Positions 37,056 to 48,624 of a DNA stretch of 64,000 bases are shown one piece after another. Origin of the DNA: Sitta carolinensis (Eukaryota; Chordata; Aves; Passeriformes; Sittidae). The position numbers were made by a program, and so were the translations under genes. Under the pieces are notes generated by a model. That model did not search any database. It was given only the letters and a program-made list of their open reading frames with translations, and had not been told where the DNA came from. Numbering within the stretch: the first letter of the stretch is position 1; every line of letters begins with the position of its first letter. The DNA lies in assembly GCA_032173965.1 (NCBI GenBank), contig CM063283.1:80416743-80480742 (forward strand). The letters are read 5' to 3'.

Positions 37056-38009
37056 TTTAGGCACTTGGGAGTTTATTATACTCTCTTTATCAGTTTTCAG
37101 TCCAGTTTTCTAATTTTAGGTACATCAGCTCTTAGCAAAGTACAGATTTTTTGTGTGAAATTAAGATGCCAAGTTTAGTTGAATCTGTACCCAAAAACGA
37201 AAAAAGAAAAAATTAATTCTGTTTCTCTTTTAAATTTATCTCTAAAATTATACTAAAGTTATAATTGAACAGTTTAACATAAAAATACGAGAAACTGAGA
37301 TAATGGAATTCATGATCTTACTTTGAACCCTTAAGCACCAATTTGCATTCTTTATCCGATATGCATATTTAAGAGGTTAGTACAGCATTGTGACATAGCT
37401 CTGATGTTGTTTCTGGCTTCCCCCCTGTGCCCATAAAACTTGAAAAATAAATTTTCAGCCTTTAACTAAAAGTGCAGGAGGTTAACGTAATATATAGGGT
37501 GAGTGATCAGACTATGTTTGTGTTTAAAAAAGGATTTTCTTGTACATAAGGAAGGAATTCTGTGCACACGTTGATTTTCAACTTCATGCTCTGTGAACAG
37601 TCTTTCTAAAGTTAGCTTCTACTTGAAACGTAAACTAAACATGCACAGAAACCTGAATAAGATCTAAAGAGAAGTGATCTAAAAAGATAAGCAACACCTT
37701 ATTTTCCATGTTTTAAAATACAGCAGTGCAGGAGCTGAACTCTCCCCATACTGGTAAATTATGGCAACTGTGGCATTATTGCAACCTCTTTTCCCAACTC
37801 TACTGCTTTTGTCACCACTTCTGTCTGCCTCACTGTTGCTCTGATTGCTCGCATTTATGTTGGTGACAGGAGCAATGACAGCAGGCACAGCAGCAGGCAG
37901 CTTCAATCTGTGAGACACATCTTCATTTTGGATACCTTTTGGAAAAAGTCTGTCTGCATAAATTCCTTAAAAGTAAAGGATCGAAGTGTAGCAGGAAATG
38001 TAGGTTACT

Positions 38010-38189
38010 TTTGGCATTTGGTTTTGGTTGGGTTTTTGTTTGGTTTCAATTTTTTTGTTGTGGGGTGTTGGTGGTTTTTTGGAAGGGGGATTCATGGTTT
38101 GTTTTTTGTTACCTTGTTTGGGTTTTTTGGTTTTTTGTGGTGTTTTTTGGTTGGTTGGTTGTTTTTTTTTTTTTTTGTGTGTGTGTGTT
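38010..38189 (+). repeat. G/T-only low-complexity tract ending in a TG run
   Basis: For about 180 bases the plus strand is almost entirely G and T, with repeated GGTTTT/GGTTGG units, a long T-run and a short (TG)n end. The Phe/Gly/Trp/Val-rich frames across it in all three frames are artefacts of composition. Confidence 0.9.
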
Positions 38190-40814
38190 CATACATTGGA
38201 GCAATTCAAACAATTCATTCTCAAGGAGGAAAATACCAGAAAAGAAGGATATAGTTATTTGGACTAAAAACTATGAACTCTTTAATAGAAAGACAAAGGA
38301 AGAACCAACAGAGCTGGAAATCTGTAAAAAAATATTTTATTATCTTCCTGTTCATAGACTGGGGGAAAAAAAAAAAAAAAAGTAAAGAGAGAAAGCCATA
38401 GTCAGGGCTTTCAGAGTTTCCCTTCAGAAAACATTTTCATATTTCTGATCATTATTTCCTTTTATTTTATATGAGACAAGGAAATTATATTTTCTGGAGG
38501 TTCTATTTTGAGTAACATAAACTCTCTTTGGTTGAAGCATCACACAGCAACAGTACTGTAGTTCCATCTGAGTCCAACAGGTGACATTTTCTGATTTAGT
38601 TCATTGGTTTTCTTTGCCTTCTCTATGTGTTCATGGGTAGCTGCCATTTATTATCACTTATTTCCTCATGCCCACTGTAACAAACTGTTTGTCAGTTATA
38701 ATTTGCTCAAAAACAACCAATCGAAGATGCATACGGAAGTTCAAATAAAAAGAAGCAAGAAGTTGAAGAGATTTATGGTAAACTATAAACATTTAAGGTC
38801 AAACTGGTATTCGTAACCATTAAAAAAAAAAAAAAAATAGTGCTACACACTAATTCTAGCATTGCAAATTCCTATGGAAAGGAGGACAGGAGTATTCCTC
38901 AACACTCTTGCCCAAGTGTTAAAGAGAGCCACAAACTGTTTGCACAGAACAGGGAACGCCCCTCACTCCTTATCCTTGTCATTGGCTCAGCTCATTTAGT
39001 CTTAGAATGAGAGCTTGTGCTTTCAGCTGGCAATTACAGAAAGTTTTTCCTCCTCCACTTTAGAGCAGCCACACTGCTGCTAGCAATCAGAGGTAGCTAG
39101 TTCCTACCTGCGATAAGTACCTGTGCTGGTAATAATAGCACTTTCTCCTTTTCTTTCAGGAATTTTTAGCTCCCCTTAGGCTAGAGAAGAAGAAAAGAGA
39201 AAATTGTCTACAGAAAGAGGAATAAGGAGGGAGTCACAGGGGGACAGGTGAACACAAAAGACATTTGTAATTTATAAGAGTTTGAGAGAACACAAGAGAA
39301 ACAAAGATTAATAATGCTTAAGACAGAAAAGTTACCATTTTAACAGAATCTGCTACCCACTGTAGCTTCAGTCTTACATAATTTCAAAAGCACAGTTTTT
39401 CTAAAGTTTAACAGATGTAAATAAAATATAAATGCATTAACTACAGGTGATTCTTAGATACAATTATTTAAATGAAACTTGTTAAAAAAGTAGCAATAAC
39501 CTGGGCTGCCTTTTATATTGCATAGCTTCACCATTACATGTTCCAGGCCCCATGCACAGTGCAGGCAAACAAGACTTGTAATAAAGGACAAATCTTTTAT
39601 TAGACCAAAGTAGTACAGCTGGGGAAAAAAACCTCAGAAACTAGACAAGTTTTTAGGCACACAGGCCTTTCTTTAATTCTGAAATATAGAGAACATCTAC
39701 AATTCTAGAGCAGAATTTGTCAGAGTTTAACAAATAATGTACTAACAAACTGTCCTTTACAAGAAAAAGTAATTGGCAGTAGTAGAATTAAAGAAATGTT
39801 GCAGGGAGAAAGAGCAAAAACAGTGAGGAAAAGGGATGTGTTGAAGTTATGTTGTGGGAAAAAGAGACATACACAGAGGTGAAGAACAGTTGTTTTTTAG
39901 TGATATTGATATCAGTTCAGTGGTTTTCTTTTTCTTTACTGTTTCTTCTTTAACTTCAATAGCAGCAGCACCAGTACTGGGAGACATTATTCATTACAGC
40001 TGTTTAGGTAAATGATTGTTATTACATTTCAATTGCAAATGCTGGCTCTGCAGGCAGGGCCAGGGCTTTCCTGACCTTCATGCAGTGTCTTAGCCCCTTG
40101 AGACGTCCATTAATCAGAATTTTTCAAAATAATTTTAGATTAACCCCTGCACTATACTCATGAGTGGTACCAAAGACCCTGTAAGTCTATCCTCATAAGC
40201 ATTTCTTGATTGTTATTAAAACCTTTGATTCTCTAGAACCTAAGGGAGGACATGGATATTCACAGATGTCAGTCATAATGCCCAGAATTTCTTGGCTGAC
40301 AGAAAGTAAACACCTTAAACATAAAACAACTCTTTTTGAAGCATTTTTTTGAGCATGATTTTTGGTCAGGAATGCTGGGTATTATGACAAATTTTACACT
40401 ATTTTGCTTCACATTTTTTTTTCTGATAATTTGAATTGTATTTTGTGTACAGATTATCATGATCCTTTGCATTATCTGATTATCTTCTACGGCTCTGCTA
40501 TAATGAGCTCATACTGTTACTTATCACAGTAATTGGCATACTGTATATTTGTCTTTCACAGTATTAATTTTGTATTTTTAATAAAATTTGCCTTGTAAAA
40601 CAGTGCTTCCTGTTATTGTCTGGTCTGATGCCCAAAGCATCAAGAGAAAAAAGATGCTTAGGTGAAGAGGAAGGAATTTTTTTCTAATGACCTGATTTCT
40701 GCTTATACATTTGTATGCCTATACACTTGAGGTCATACAAAAGAGAAGAATGTGATTGATCTTAGCTTGGTGCCATCTGAAACACCGTAATTTTCCTTGA
40801 CTTCACAAGTATTT

Positions 40815-40850
40815 AAGGTAAATTAGGGGTTTTGGCCTGTAATTTACCTT
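40815..40850 (+). repeat. Perfect 11-bp inverted repeat with 14-base loop
   Basis: AAGGTAAATTA (40815-40825) is followed after 14 bases by its exact reverse complement TAATTTACCTT (40840-40850). It may form a cruciform or RNA hairpin. Confidence 0.85.
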
Positions 40851-42518
40851 GACAAGAGCAGATGTCTGGAGTAACATGAAATAAACAACACCTCAGACTT
40901 GTTGGGTCTTATGGACTAAAGGGGAAATAAAAGTGCTCAGTGAAAATGTACATCTTGGTGATGCTGCAGGAGTTTTCATATGGTCACCTGGGGCAGTTCT
41001 GATCCCAGAATTTTGGGGAAAACCTTCGAAAAAAGTAAACTGCAGTGTTGAAAAGCTATCTGCAAATTCTACTCTGGGCTTAAAATTTTACCTGCTGTTA
41101 TGATATTAAAAGTCCACACCATCATAAGTGATCCACGGTTTTATGTGGATATACAGAGTAACATTTTTAAAATTTTGCATAATTTTTTACCATAAATTTC
41201 TGTCATGGGCTGATTTTCACTTGGAATAAAAAATATTTTATGAGTTATTTCCAGCACTAATCTATTTGTTAAGAAAACATAAAGCTTTTGTTTTGAAAGT
41301 CTCTAATTTGCAATCAGACTCACAAATTATTTCAGAGATTTTTGCTATGAAGTTTTCATTTGTATAAATTGCATGAATAAAAAGTATAAAGTAAAAAACT
41401 CCAAATCCTTAGATTTCAGGAATTCATTAATTAGCTTAAAAATGTTCATCTTTGTTAGAACAAGTTCCTGAGTGATGAAGAACAGGGAGGAAAAAATCTA
41501 TGCTTCACATCTATACATTTTGAATTTTTGTTTATTGTTATTTTTTAATGCATCATTAATATTTACAATATCTAGTTTCCATGCTTATTATTTTTCGTTT
41601 CCCAGTACTGTTTTCCTTTCTGTGTATTTCCAGTTACCTAAGAGTATGTGCAGAAATATAAATTACTACCTAATAATAGCTAAGTAATATTAAAATAAGA
41701 TTACTTAATATTTTAAAAATAAAATATTCATTTTTATATTTAGTCATGCTGTATTGGTTGATTGAATAAAATAAAAAAAACCACATTTATCTCCACTAAA
41801 TGACTAAAATCATATCATGCCATTTTGTCTACAAGAAGGGTAGAAATTAATTCATGTCTTTCTTTCTAATTCCAAATTCTAAAACTGAGACATGTCAGAA
41901 TTTTCACACAGATGTGGTATTTTTGATTCAAATTATCTCTAAAATGTTTTCCTCTTTCAGTCTTAATTAAATATTTTATGGAGATCTATCAAGCAACCAC
42001 TCATGTAATGAGAATAGCTGTGACATTCCTATCAGCATTTCACACAGCTTGGTTTAGCTTCATTAGATATGATTTTTCAGCCTCTTATGAGTAAAAAAAT
42101 AAAAGTAAATTTATGAAATCATTCTTGAATAGTATTAAAAGCAGCTGAGGCTAAAATTCTAGGGCTTACCAAGAGCTATGTTCCAGGGCTGGTGTAAACA
42201 ATCTAGAAAGCTGGACTGGCTTTATAGGAATATCAAACTTTCCCTGTAAACTTCTTGTTTCTTTTATATTAAACTTTCCTGTAAATTTCTGAAAACTAAT
42301 AATATCTTCTTCAAAAAGCAAACAAACAAAACCACACAATTTTTCTCATGACAGGAATTAATTTTAAATATGAAAAATTGTAGCCATTATTCCGTAATTT
42401 GCTCCAAAAACTTTCGAATTCTTAATTCTGTTATTTGCCTCCTTCAAGAAAGACAGAATTTCATTTCTAAGGTGCACACATGTAATTTGTTCAGAAATTC
42501 AGCTAAAAGGGTATTCCA

Positions 42519-42534
42519 ATATGATATCATATTA
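42519..42534. repeat. Perfect 16-bp palindrome
   Basis: AATATGATATCATATT is self-complementary over 16 bases. It may be a dimeric protein site or simply an AT-rich accident. Confidence 0.85.
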
Positions 42535-45500
42535 TTCACTTCATAATTTCAATACATGAAAGATTTTACAACTCTCTTTCTGTGCTGTACAAAAGCTTGC
42601 TATGAAAACACTAAGAAATTCCAGATTATTCAACATTCAAGACTGATGGCAAATTTCATTCATTCTGGTCTCCAGCAGCTCTGGATCATTGTAAATAAAC
42701 AATATTGAGAACTGGAAAAATACACAGAACAGGAATCTGTATTCTGAATAAAATCCATTCTTCCTAGCAGAGGATTTAACAAGGAAATCACAGCATTCTG
42801 CGAAAAGAACAAGCCTGAAGTATTCTCACAAAAAGGAGAATAAAGATGACTAAAAAAGTGTAATTAATAATAGTATTTAAAAGTCAAGCTTTTCAAACTT
42901 ATTAACATAGTACTGTACTTTTTAGGGGAAGTTAGCTTTCATTGAAAGAAGAGACCTAAATGTTTGAAATGATCCTATGGATTTTGTAAATACCTATGAA
43001 CTCATTTCCATATAAATGGAGCCTAAATGTGGTATGACTTCCAGAGGTATACTGAAGCCATACTGAAGTACTCTGAGTACAGGCTGGGGCTCCTGAGAGG
43101 CAGAAATCAGTCACTCCGTCCTGGAAGCATCACATTCACTCTGTAAGAAGGAATGCAGCAATAGGTGTGAGAGACGGTAAGGCAAGTGAGATATTAAGGA
43201 AGTAGTAGGTTTGAAACAGTGGTTAAGGGAGTTAACCAGCTGACCAGTAAAAGATGTGGGGCCTAATTTTCAGCCTGCCTTTTGACATTATGACTTCTAC
43301 TTCAGATCTTGGCATTTATGGATCCTGAAGTGACTTGATTTTCCCTTCCATCATACCGAAAAGCTATTTACTTAAGAATATTTAATTATAAATTTAGTAT
43401 TTAATTAATGGGAGCTAGCTTTAGCAATGTGTCACCCTGGCTACCCAGTTGGATTCTGTTTAGAGTATCACATGAGAATCTTGCAGTGGGTTAAATCTGT
43501 TAAATCAACTTTTCTCTGTAGGAACCAAAGTTTTGTTTCATCAGGTGCTGGGGGATAGATACATGCTCGCTTCTAACTTGAACATAAGGTTGTGAGACAG
43601 AGACAGGAGTATATCCATTAATGGATGGCAGAAGAGCCTTTCAAAAATCTTACTTCTATGTGACTGGAGGCAAATAAAAGATCTCACTCAAAGCTCTGTA
43701 TCGCCTCTTCCTGCTGGTAAAATGAATGTAGTGATATTTCATTTCTTCTGGCCCTTTTTTGTCTGCTTATAATTCAAGCCAAAAAATTATATATAACGTC
43801 AAACTATCACTAAGACTAGCCTGAAGTTGTATAGTTGACCTAGAAATACCAGAGGTTTATTTCTAAACAACACAGCTCTTCATTGATATGCTTAGCTTTC
43901 CAGAAACTGATATACAAAGCAGATGCACCACCATATAACTGAGACTTATTCAAGGTGTTTATCCTTCATTTCAAGTGTGTTATGCTGCTGGAAACCGAGA
44001 CCATCAGGGGTGTAATATGGTGGGGATTTTGGGGGGTGTTTTGTGTCCCTTATCACATTATCACACCAAATTCTGCCATTTCTGGGAATGTGTTAGTCAT
44101 GTTGCTTACATAATACACTACTGAAGGACTTAAATACTGCAGTCACTATTACAGACTATATAATTTTGAATAGAATCTTTAAGTTCTTTTGTCTTGCATT
44201 TCTTTCCCAAGATATTGTACTACGTTTTGTGACAATTCAGACACAGGCTGTTTGGGGGAGTGGAGTTAGTATATTATAGCTAATTTCCAGATGGACAAAA
44301 CAATGGCAGCTGCAGCATCTGGTTTTGGCCAGAAGCCTAGGGTGTGAATGCAACCCACTCAGTATTTCATGCACAGTCAATGAATATCTCTTATCTCCTG
44401 ATTAGAATATACTGACTTGGAGTGGCTATTAGAGCAAGCTACTGCTAACGAGTGACAGAATCAGACAATCCTTACAACTCCTTCCTCTAATATTAACTGC
44501 CTATTAAAAAAACCCCAACCAAACAATGTAGTTAAAAACCTAATATTAATAATTACAGAAGAGTATCATATTGGTGTCAGAGGTTCTACTGTGACTGCTG
44601 CAAAAATTGTAATCAGGGTTTGACTCTAAGCTTTGCAACAGCTGTCCACATCTGTAATTATGTGAATTTATCAGGAATGGCAGGAGAAAAATACAGCTGC
44701 AATCAATAAGAGACCTTTCATTCATTCAAGATACCATGGTGTAAGAATCTGCTACAGCACAGATTTTTGTGTCTTCCATAGAGAACACAGTTTCATGCAA
44801 TCAATTTACAGTTCCCCTGTACGAATCAGAAATGTAAATTAGATCAATATCCAACATAACTAATCAATAACTGTTAATATAAAAAGATTACACCTTTAAA
44901 AATTTTAGAGCAAAATAATGTCCAAGAATTAAACTGAATAGACTTGTTTCTCCAAACACTTACTATTGAGAATAACAAAGACCAAAGTTAAAGCTGCTAA
45001 AACCATTAGATCTTTGTCATACAAGAAATTCAAAATACTGGTATGTTTTTACCTTCTTCTTCACTAGTATGGGACTGTTTCATGTACAAGTACATGCAGA
45101 GCAATAGAGAAATAAAAATTATTTTGACTTACACAAAATCAACAAAGCAGGAGTTGGAGATTTGTGTGAGAAATGAGGGTTACTGCTAGTAAATACTAGG
45201 CACAGAGCTAGAGACTGAACAGTCCTGAGTAACAATTTGTACCTGAAGGCTCAGCAGAATTTATCTTTGAACAGTAAGACTGTTGGAGCTTCTATCCTTT
45301 TCCAAAGATAACACTGGGTACACATGAACATATTGGCACAGAAACTTTAACATGTTTGTTAATTGTTTCTTCATTCTCTAGGAGAATATTTAAATAAGTT
45401 AAACAGAAGATGGTAGTAAAGCAGAATTTTTCCCTTCTGCAAAGAGAACAGTACTGAAAATGAGAGGGCATACTAAGGTAGACCTCAGATAATGATGTCT

Positions 45501-45891
45501 GTTAAGAAAATCGTATTTGACTAGCTTAATTTGGGGATACTTAAAATTAGAGTTAATTATGGATCTATAATGAAGAAAGTATTGGGAAATTGTTTCTGAA
45601 TATGATTTCAATTATGTGTTACCTTTTCTGAAATTATGAAGCTTCCTTCAGTTTTGAACCACAATATTATTTAATTGAACTAGTACTCTACTAAGAAGTC
45701 TGGTTCAATGAGTACAACCAGTTGCTGGAGTATATTCAGAGAGTACAGACATTATGTTGGAATACCACATTTCACCAAAGAGATCTTTTAATTAAATTGC
45801 TTTGCTATTTTAGTCCTGTGTTTACAAAGGGTTTGATAAATTACCTTTTAATGTTCAAAATAATAGATTATTGTACCAAAGAGTCTTTATT

Positions 45892-45922
<31 letters not shown>

Positions 45923-45925
45923 AAG
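45892..45925 (+). repeat. Interrupted poly(A) tract
   Basis: Two A-runs separated by one G. The Lys-rich frame crossing it is an artefact. Confidence 0.9.
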
Positions 45926-46319
45926 ACAGCTGTTGATTTGATCACTCAATTACATCCTCGAGCTTTTTACCAATCCATACCATTTACATACACCATCTAA
46001 AATGGAACTTCTTTTGGGGAAGTACATTACTAATCACAAAAATCTTTGAATTATTTTTTAGAACATTCCTGGTATCTACTTGAAATGTGTAGGGAAGCAG
46101 AGGCTATTTTTAAGAAATACTCAGCATTCATTAAAACACAAATTGGTATTGTAGTCTGCATTTAATTGTTCTTTCACTATATTATTCAAATCAGAAATAT
46201 ATTAATGTACAGATGAAAACTATTCCATTGCACACAGGCCTTTTTTCAATATTGAAGACAATAAAAATTTAACAAATAGTGACCAAAATTAAAAAGAGAA
46301 GCAACAACAGCACTTATAG

Positions 46320-46640
46320 GCCTGTCAAAAATGTAGACTAGGGAAAATGTGAGACTTCTTGGGACGAAATGGGAGACCTCTTCATTCAGGGCACGGAGAA
46401 AGCTAATATACTCAATGACTTGTTAACCCCAGCTTCCACCAGCAAGTCACAAAAAACAAAGGAAGGTTTGTGAAAAACGAAGAACTGCACGCTGTAGGAG
46501 AAGAGCAGGTTTGGATCCATCTAAGGAACCTGAAGGCATAAAAGCCCATGGGACTCGTGGATGGAGGGACTAAGCTGCTAACGATCACATGTGAGAAATC
46601 ACGGCTGTCTGGTGAAAGTATGACTGACAGCTCTCATTAT
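46320..46640 (+). mobile_element. CR1 LINE fragment (ORF2, upstream of and into RT)
   Basis: The plus strand carries CR1-type blocks in order: a GGGACGAAATGGGAGACCTC block, ACTCAATGACTTGTTAACCC, GAAGAACTGCACGCTGTAGG, GAGAAGAGCAGGTTTGGATC, then a CCATGGGACT...GATGGA block corresponding to the start of the RT domain, and GGCTGTCTGGTGAAAGT. A deletion appears to have removed part of the RT start. It is heavily mutated and has no 3' end. Confidence 0.75.
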
Positions 46641-46644
46641 TCAC

Positions 46645-47100
46645 GGCTTCGGTTTAGAAATTAGCTAAAACGATACTTAACTCCTGAATTTCAGATGTTG
46701 TTAGGCTAAACTGAAGACACAGAATATTAATGTTTTTTACATATTCGGCAGTTCCTTTCTAAAAGATGCTAATGTATGTGTAGAAATTTGATATGGAAAA
46801 TGAGCTAAATTTTAATGAGTACAAATTCATGTTATTTAAGGTACTTAACTAAATGTTGAGAATATGAAGAATCTTTGTAGATGAAGTAGCTATTTCACAA
46901 GTATTCACTATAATTTCTCCTTCTATTTAGTATGAATGTCTAGCACTAACTACCATTGGTGGTAGATTATATAGCTCATTGATTTCATCTAATACAGTTA
47001 CCGTAATGTTGTCCCTGAAAATAAGCCTTCTGATTTGTTTTAGTCTAGTGGAGTCAGTTCTCATGAATTGTAAGATAAACAAGAATCATGTTTGCATTCC
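46645..47100. other. Unique AT-rich DNA, no gene seen
   Basis: About 450 bp between a CR1 relic and a solo-LTR-like unit, with no recognised signal. Confidence 0.55.
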
Positions 47101-47102
47101 TT

Positions 47103-47291
47103 TGTGAAAAGATATCACCTGATGGACTTCTCAAGTGACCAGTGGAGATGGAGAGGTGGTAACTTCTCTGTCCAATCTCTGGTCACTGTCCACAAACTTA
47201 TATATACAAGGTCAACAATAAATAAGAGACTTCTTTTCTTCTCTACCTGAACACCTGTTGTGTGTTACTGTGTGTTTCTATCTGCGTCACA
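47103..47291 (+). mobile_element. Compact solo-LTR-like unit
   Basis: Within 190 bp, on one strand and in promoter-to-polyA order, are CCAAT (47172-47176), TATATATA (47199-47206) and AATAAA (47217-47222). A pyrimidine-rich part ending in GCGTCACA follows. This close packing is typical of short avian ERV LTRs. The start (a TG at 47103 or 47120) is uncertain and I could not match a target-site duplication, so age or truncation has blurred the borders. No internal retroviral sequence is attached. Confidence 0.5.
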
Positions 47292-48071
47292 GTAACATTG
47301 TAATAAATTACAAATCCAAAAGTACTGAAATAAGGCCATAATTATTTGAAACTAAATTATAAACATCTATAAGCATAACATATGAATTATGATTCTACTT
47401 AGTGTTTCATTATCCTTATGATAACATAGTGCCATTGTAACTCTGTGGTTTTACAAAAAACATGTATTTGAGCACAAAAATTCTGATTTCTTAATGAATA
47501 ACAATGGATCTAGCCTTTTACTATATAGTATGTATACTAGGCAATCACACATGAAGTAATGAAGTTTTCAGTAACATACAGTGTCCAAGTTTTAAAAGCG
47601 GTGTGCTTTGTGTGCCCCATGCTGTAAGCTGCAACAACCAAACACTGATATTTCATTGAAAGACTATGTAACGCATAATGAAAATAACTTATGTCTTATA
47701 TCAAAAATCTCATGGCTATCAGATAGAAGTTTGATTGATACTCCTTCAGCTCTACTTACTGTAACATAGCTGAAACATTATAGCAGCTACCCTCCTGGTG
47801 GTTCATGTTTATGATTTACAGGTGCTACATTCAAAAACAGCAAGACTATTGAATATTGTTGTAACAGGTAAGAAAATCTTAGATAGGAATTGCATCTATT
47901 TGTTTCAGCCTAGTTGAGGGTGAAACAAGGCATCATGAACTCTGCTTCTTCTTGGAGCTACTGCTTGTTTTTTTCAGCTACGAGTTCTTTCCTTGCTTGG
48001 TTTGGGTGAGGTGTTTGTTTCTGCCTGCATACTTGCAAACCAATTTAATTGACAGACACACACTTCTTTAG

Positions 48072-48095
48072 CTCTGTAAAGTAGACTTTACAGAG
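48072..48095 (+). repeat. Perfect 10-bp inverted repeat with 4-base loop
   Basis: CTCTGTAAAG, loop TAGA, then CTTTACAGAG. A tight hairpin, but there is no T-run or other context to call it a terminator. Confidence 0.85.
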
Positions 48096-48556
48096 TTTTT
48101 CATTCCTACTGCAGAGAAAAAAAAAAGAAAAAAAAATATTCTGCTCAAGTATACTTTGCCCTAGAGGAAAATTTGCAAATATATTTAATGACTCTGTTTA
48201 TCACTTTTCCTAGTGCTCGTGGAAAACACTGTGATTTCTCTTCCAAGTTTTTTCTTTTTCTTATGTAAGTGGAAAAATTGTTCTTGGGTGAGAAACAGGA
48301 GCACTACTGAAGCTGAGACAGGAAAACTAGATAAAAGAATGACATAGTGCACACAGTAGAAAGACTAATAGTAAAGGGTGGTTAGAGATTGGTTTTCCTA
48401 GGCCTGTAGTTTCTAAGTTCTATTCCTTCATGTTTTGGTTTTGGAAGTCTGTTCTCACAGCTTGAACATAAACATTGTCATTGTTTCTTTAACGAAAGCT
48501 TAGTGGTTTGGGTTCTCTCTGTGGGACAGGCTTTCTCTGATGTCTCTCAGCTTTAG

Positions 48557-48624
48557 CCAATGTGGGTGAAGAGTCCTATCACTCTCCCTACAATGAGAGT
48601 GGCCTGTCCAAAAAGGTATAAAAA
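48557..48624 (+). promoter_or_regulatory. CCAAT box plus TATA box module
   Basis: CCAAT at 48557-48561 is followed 56 bp later by GGTATAAAAAGGGG (TATAAAAA at 48617-48624), close to textbook core-promoter spacing. A transcript would begin near 48650 going right. An old LTR promoter is the likeliest source; a host lncRNA promoter is possible. No start-site data are available. Confidence 0.35.

Larger units (their letters stand above)
35485..46315. other. Unique AT-rich DNA, no gene seen
   Basis: About 10.8 kb. It includes a possible MIR-like SINE relic near 36770-36895, a 26-base A-run (37030-37055), a G/T tract at 38010-38189, A-runs near 38365-38380 and 38821-38837, a perfect hairpin at 40815-40850, a 16-bp palindrome at 42519-42534, and a broken A tract at 45892-45925. 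A 79-codon minus frame at 37679-37918 is GC-richer but unrecognised. Confidence 0.5.

Noticed and set aside
37910..38385. Plus frames of 79-148 codons rich in Phe, Gly, Trp and Val
   Set aside because: All three frames are open only because the DNA is G/T without A or C, so stops are rare.
45892..45925. Poly(A) as the tail of a processed pseudogene
   Set aside because: No recognisable transcript-derived sequence precedes it and no flanking duplication was seen.
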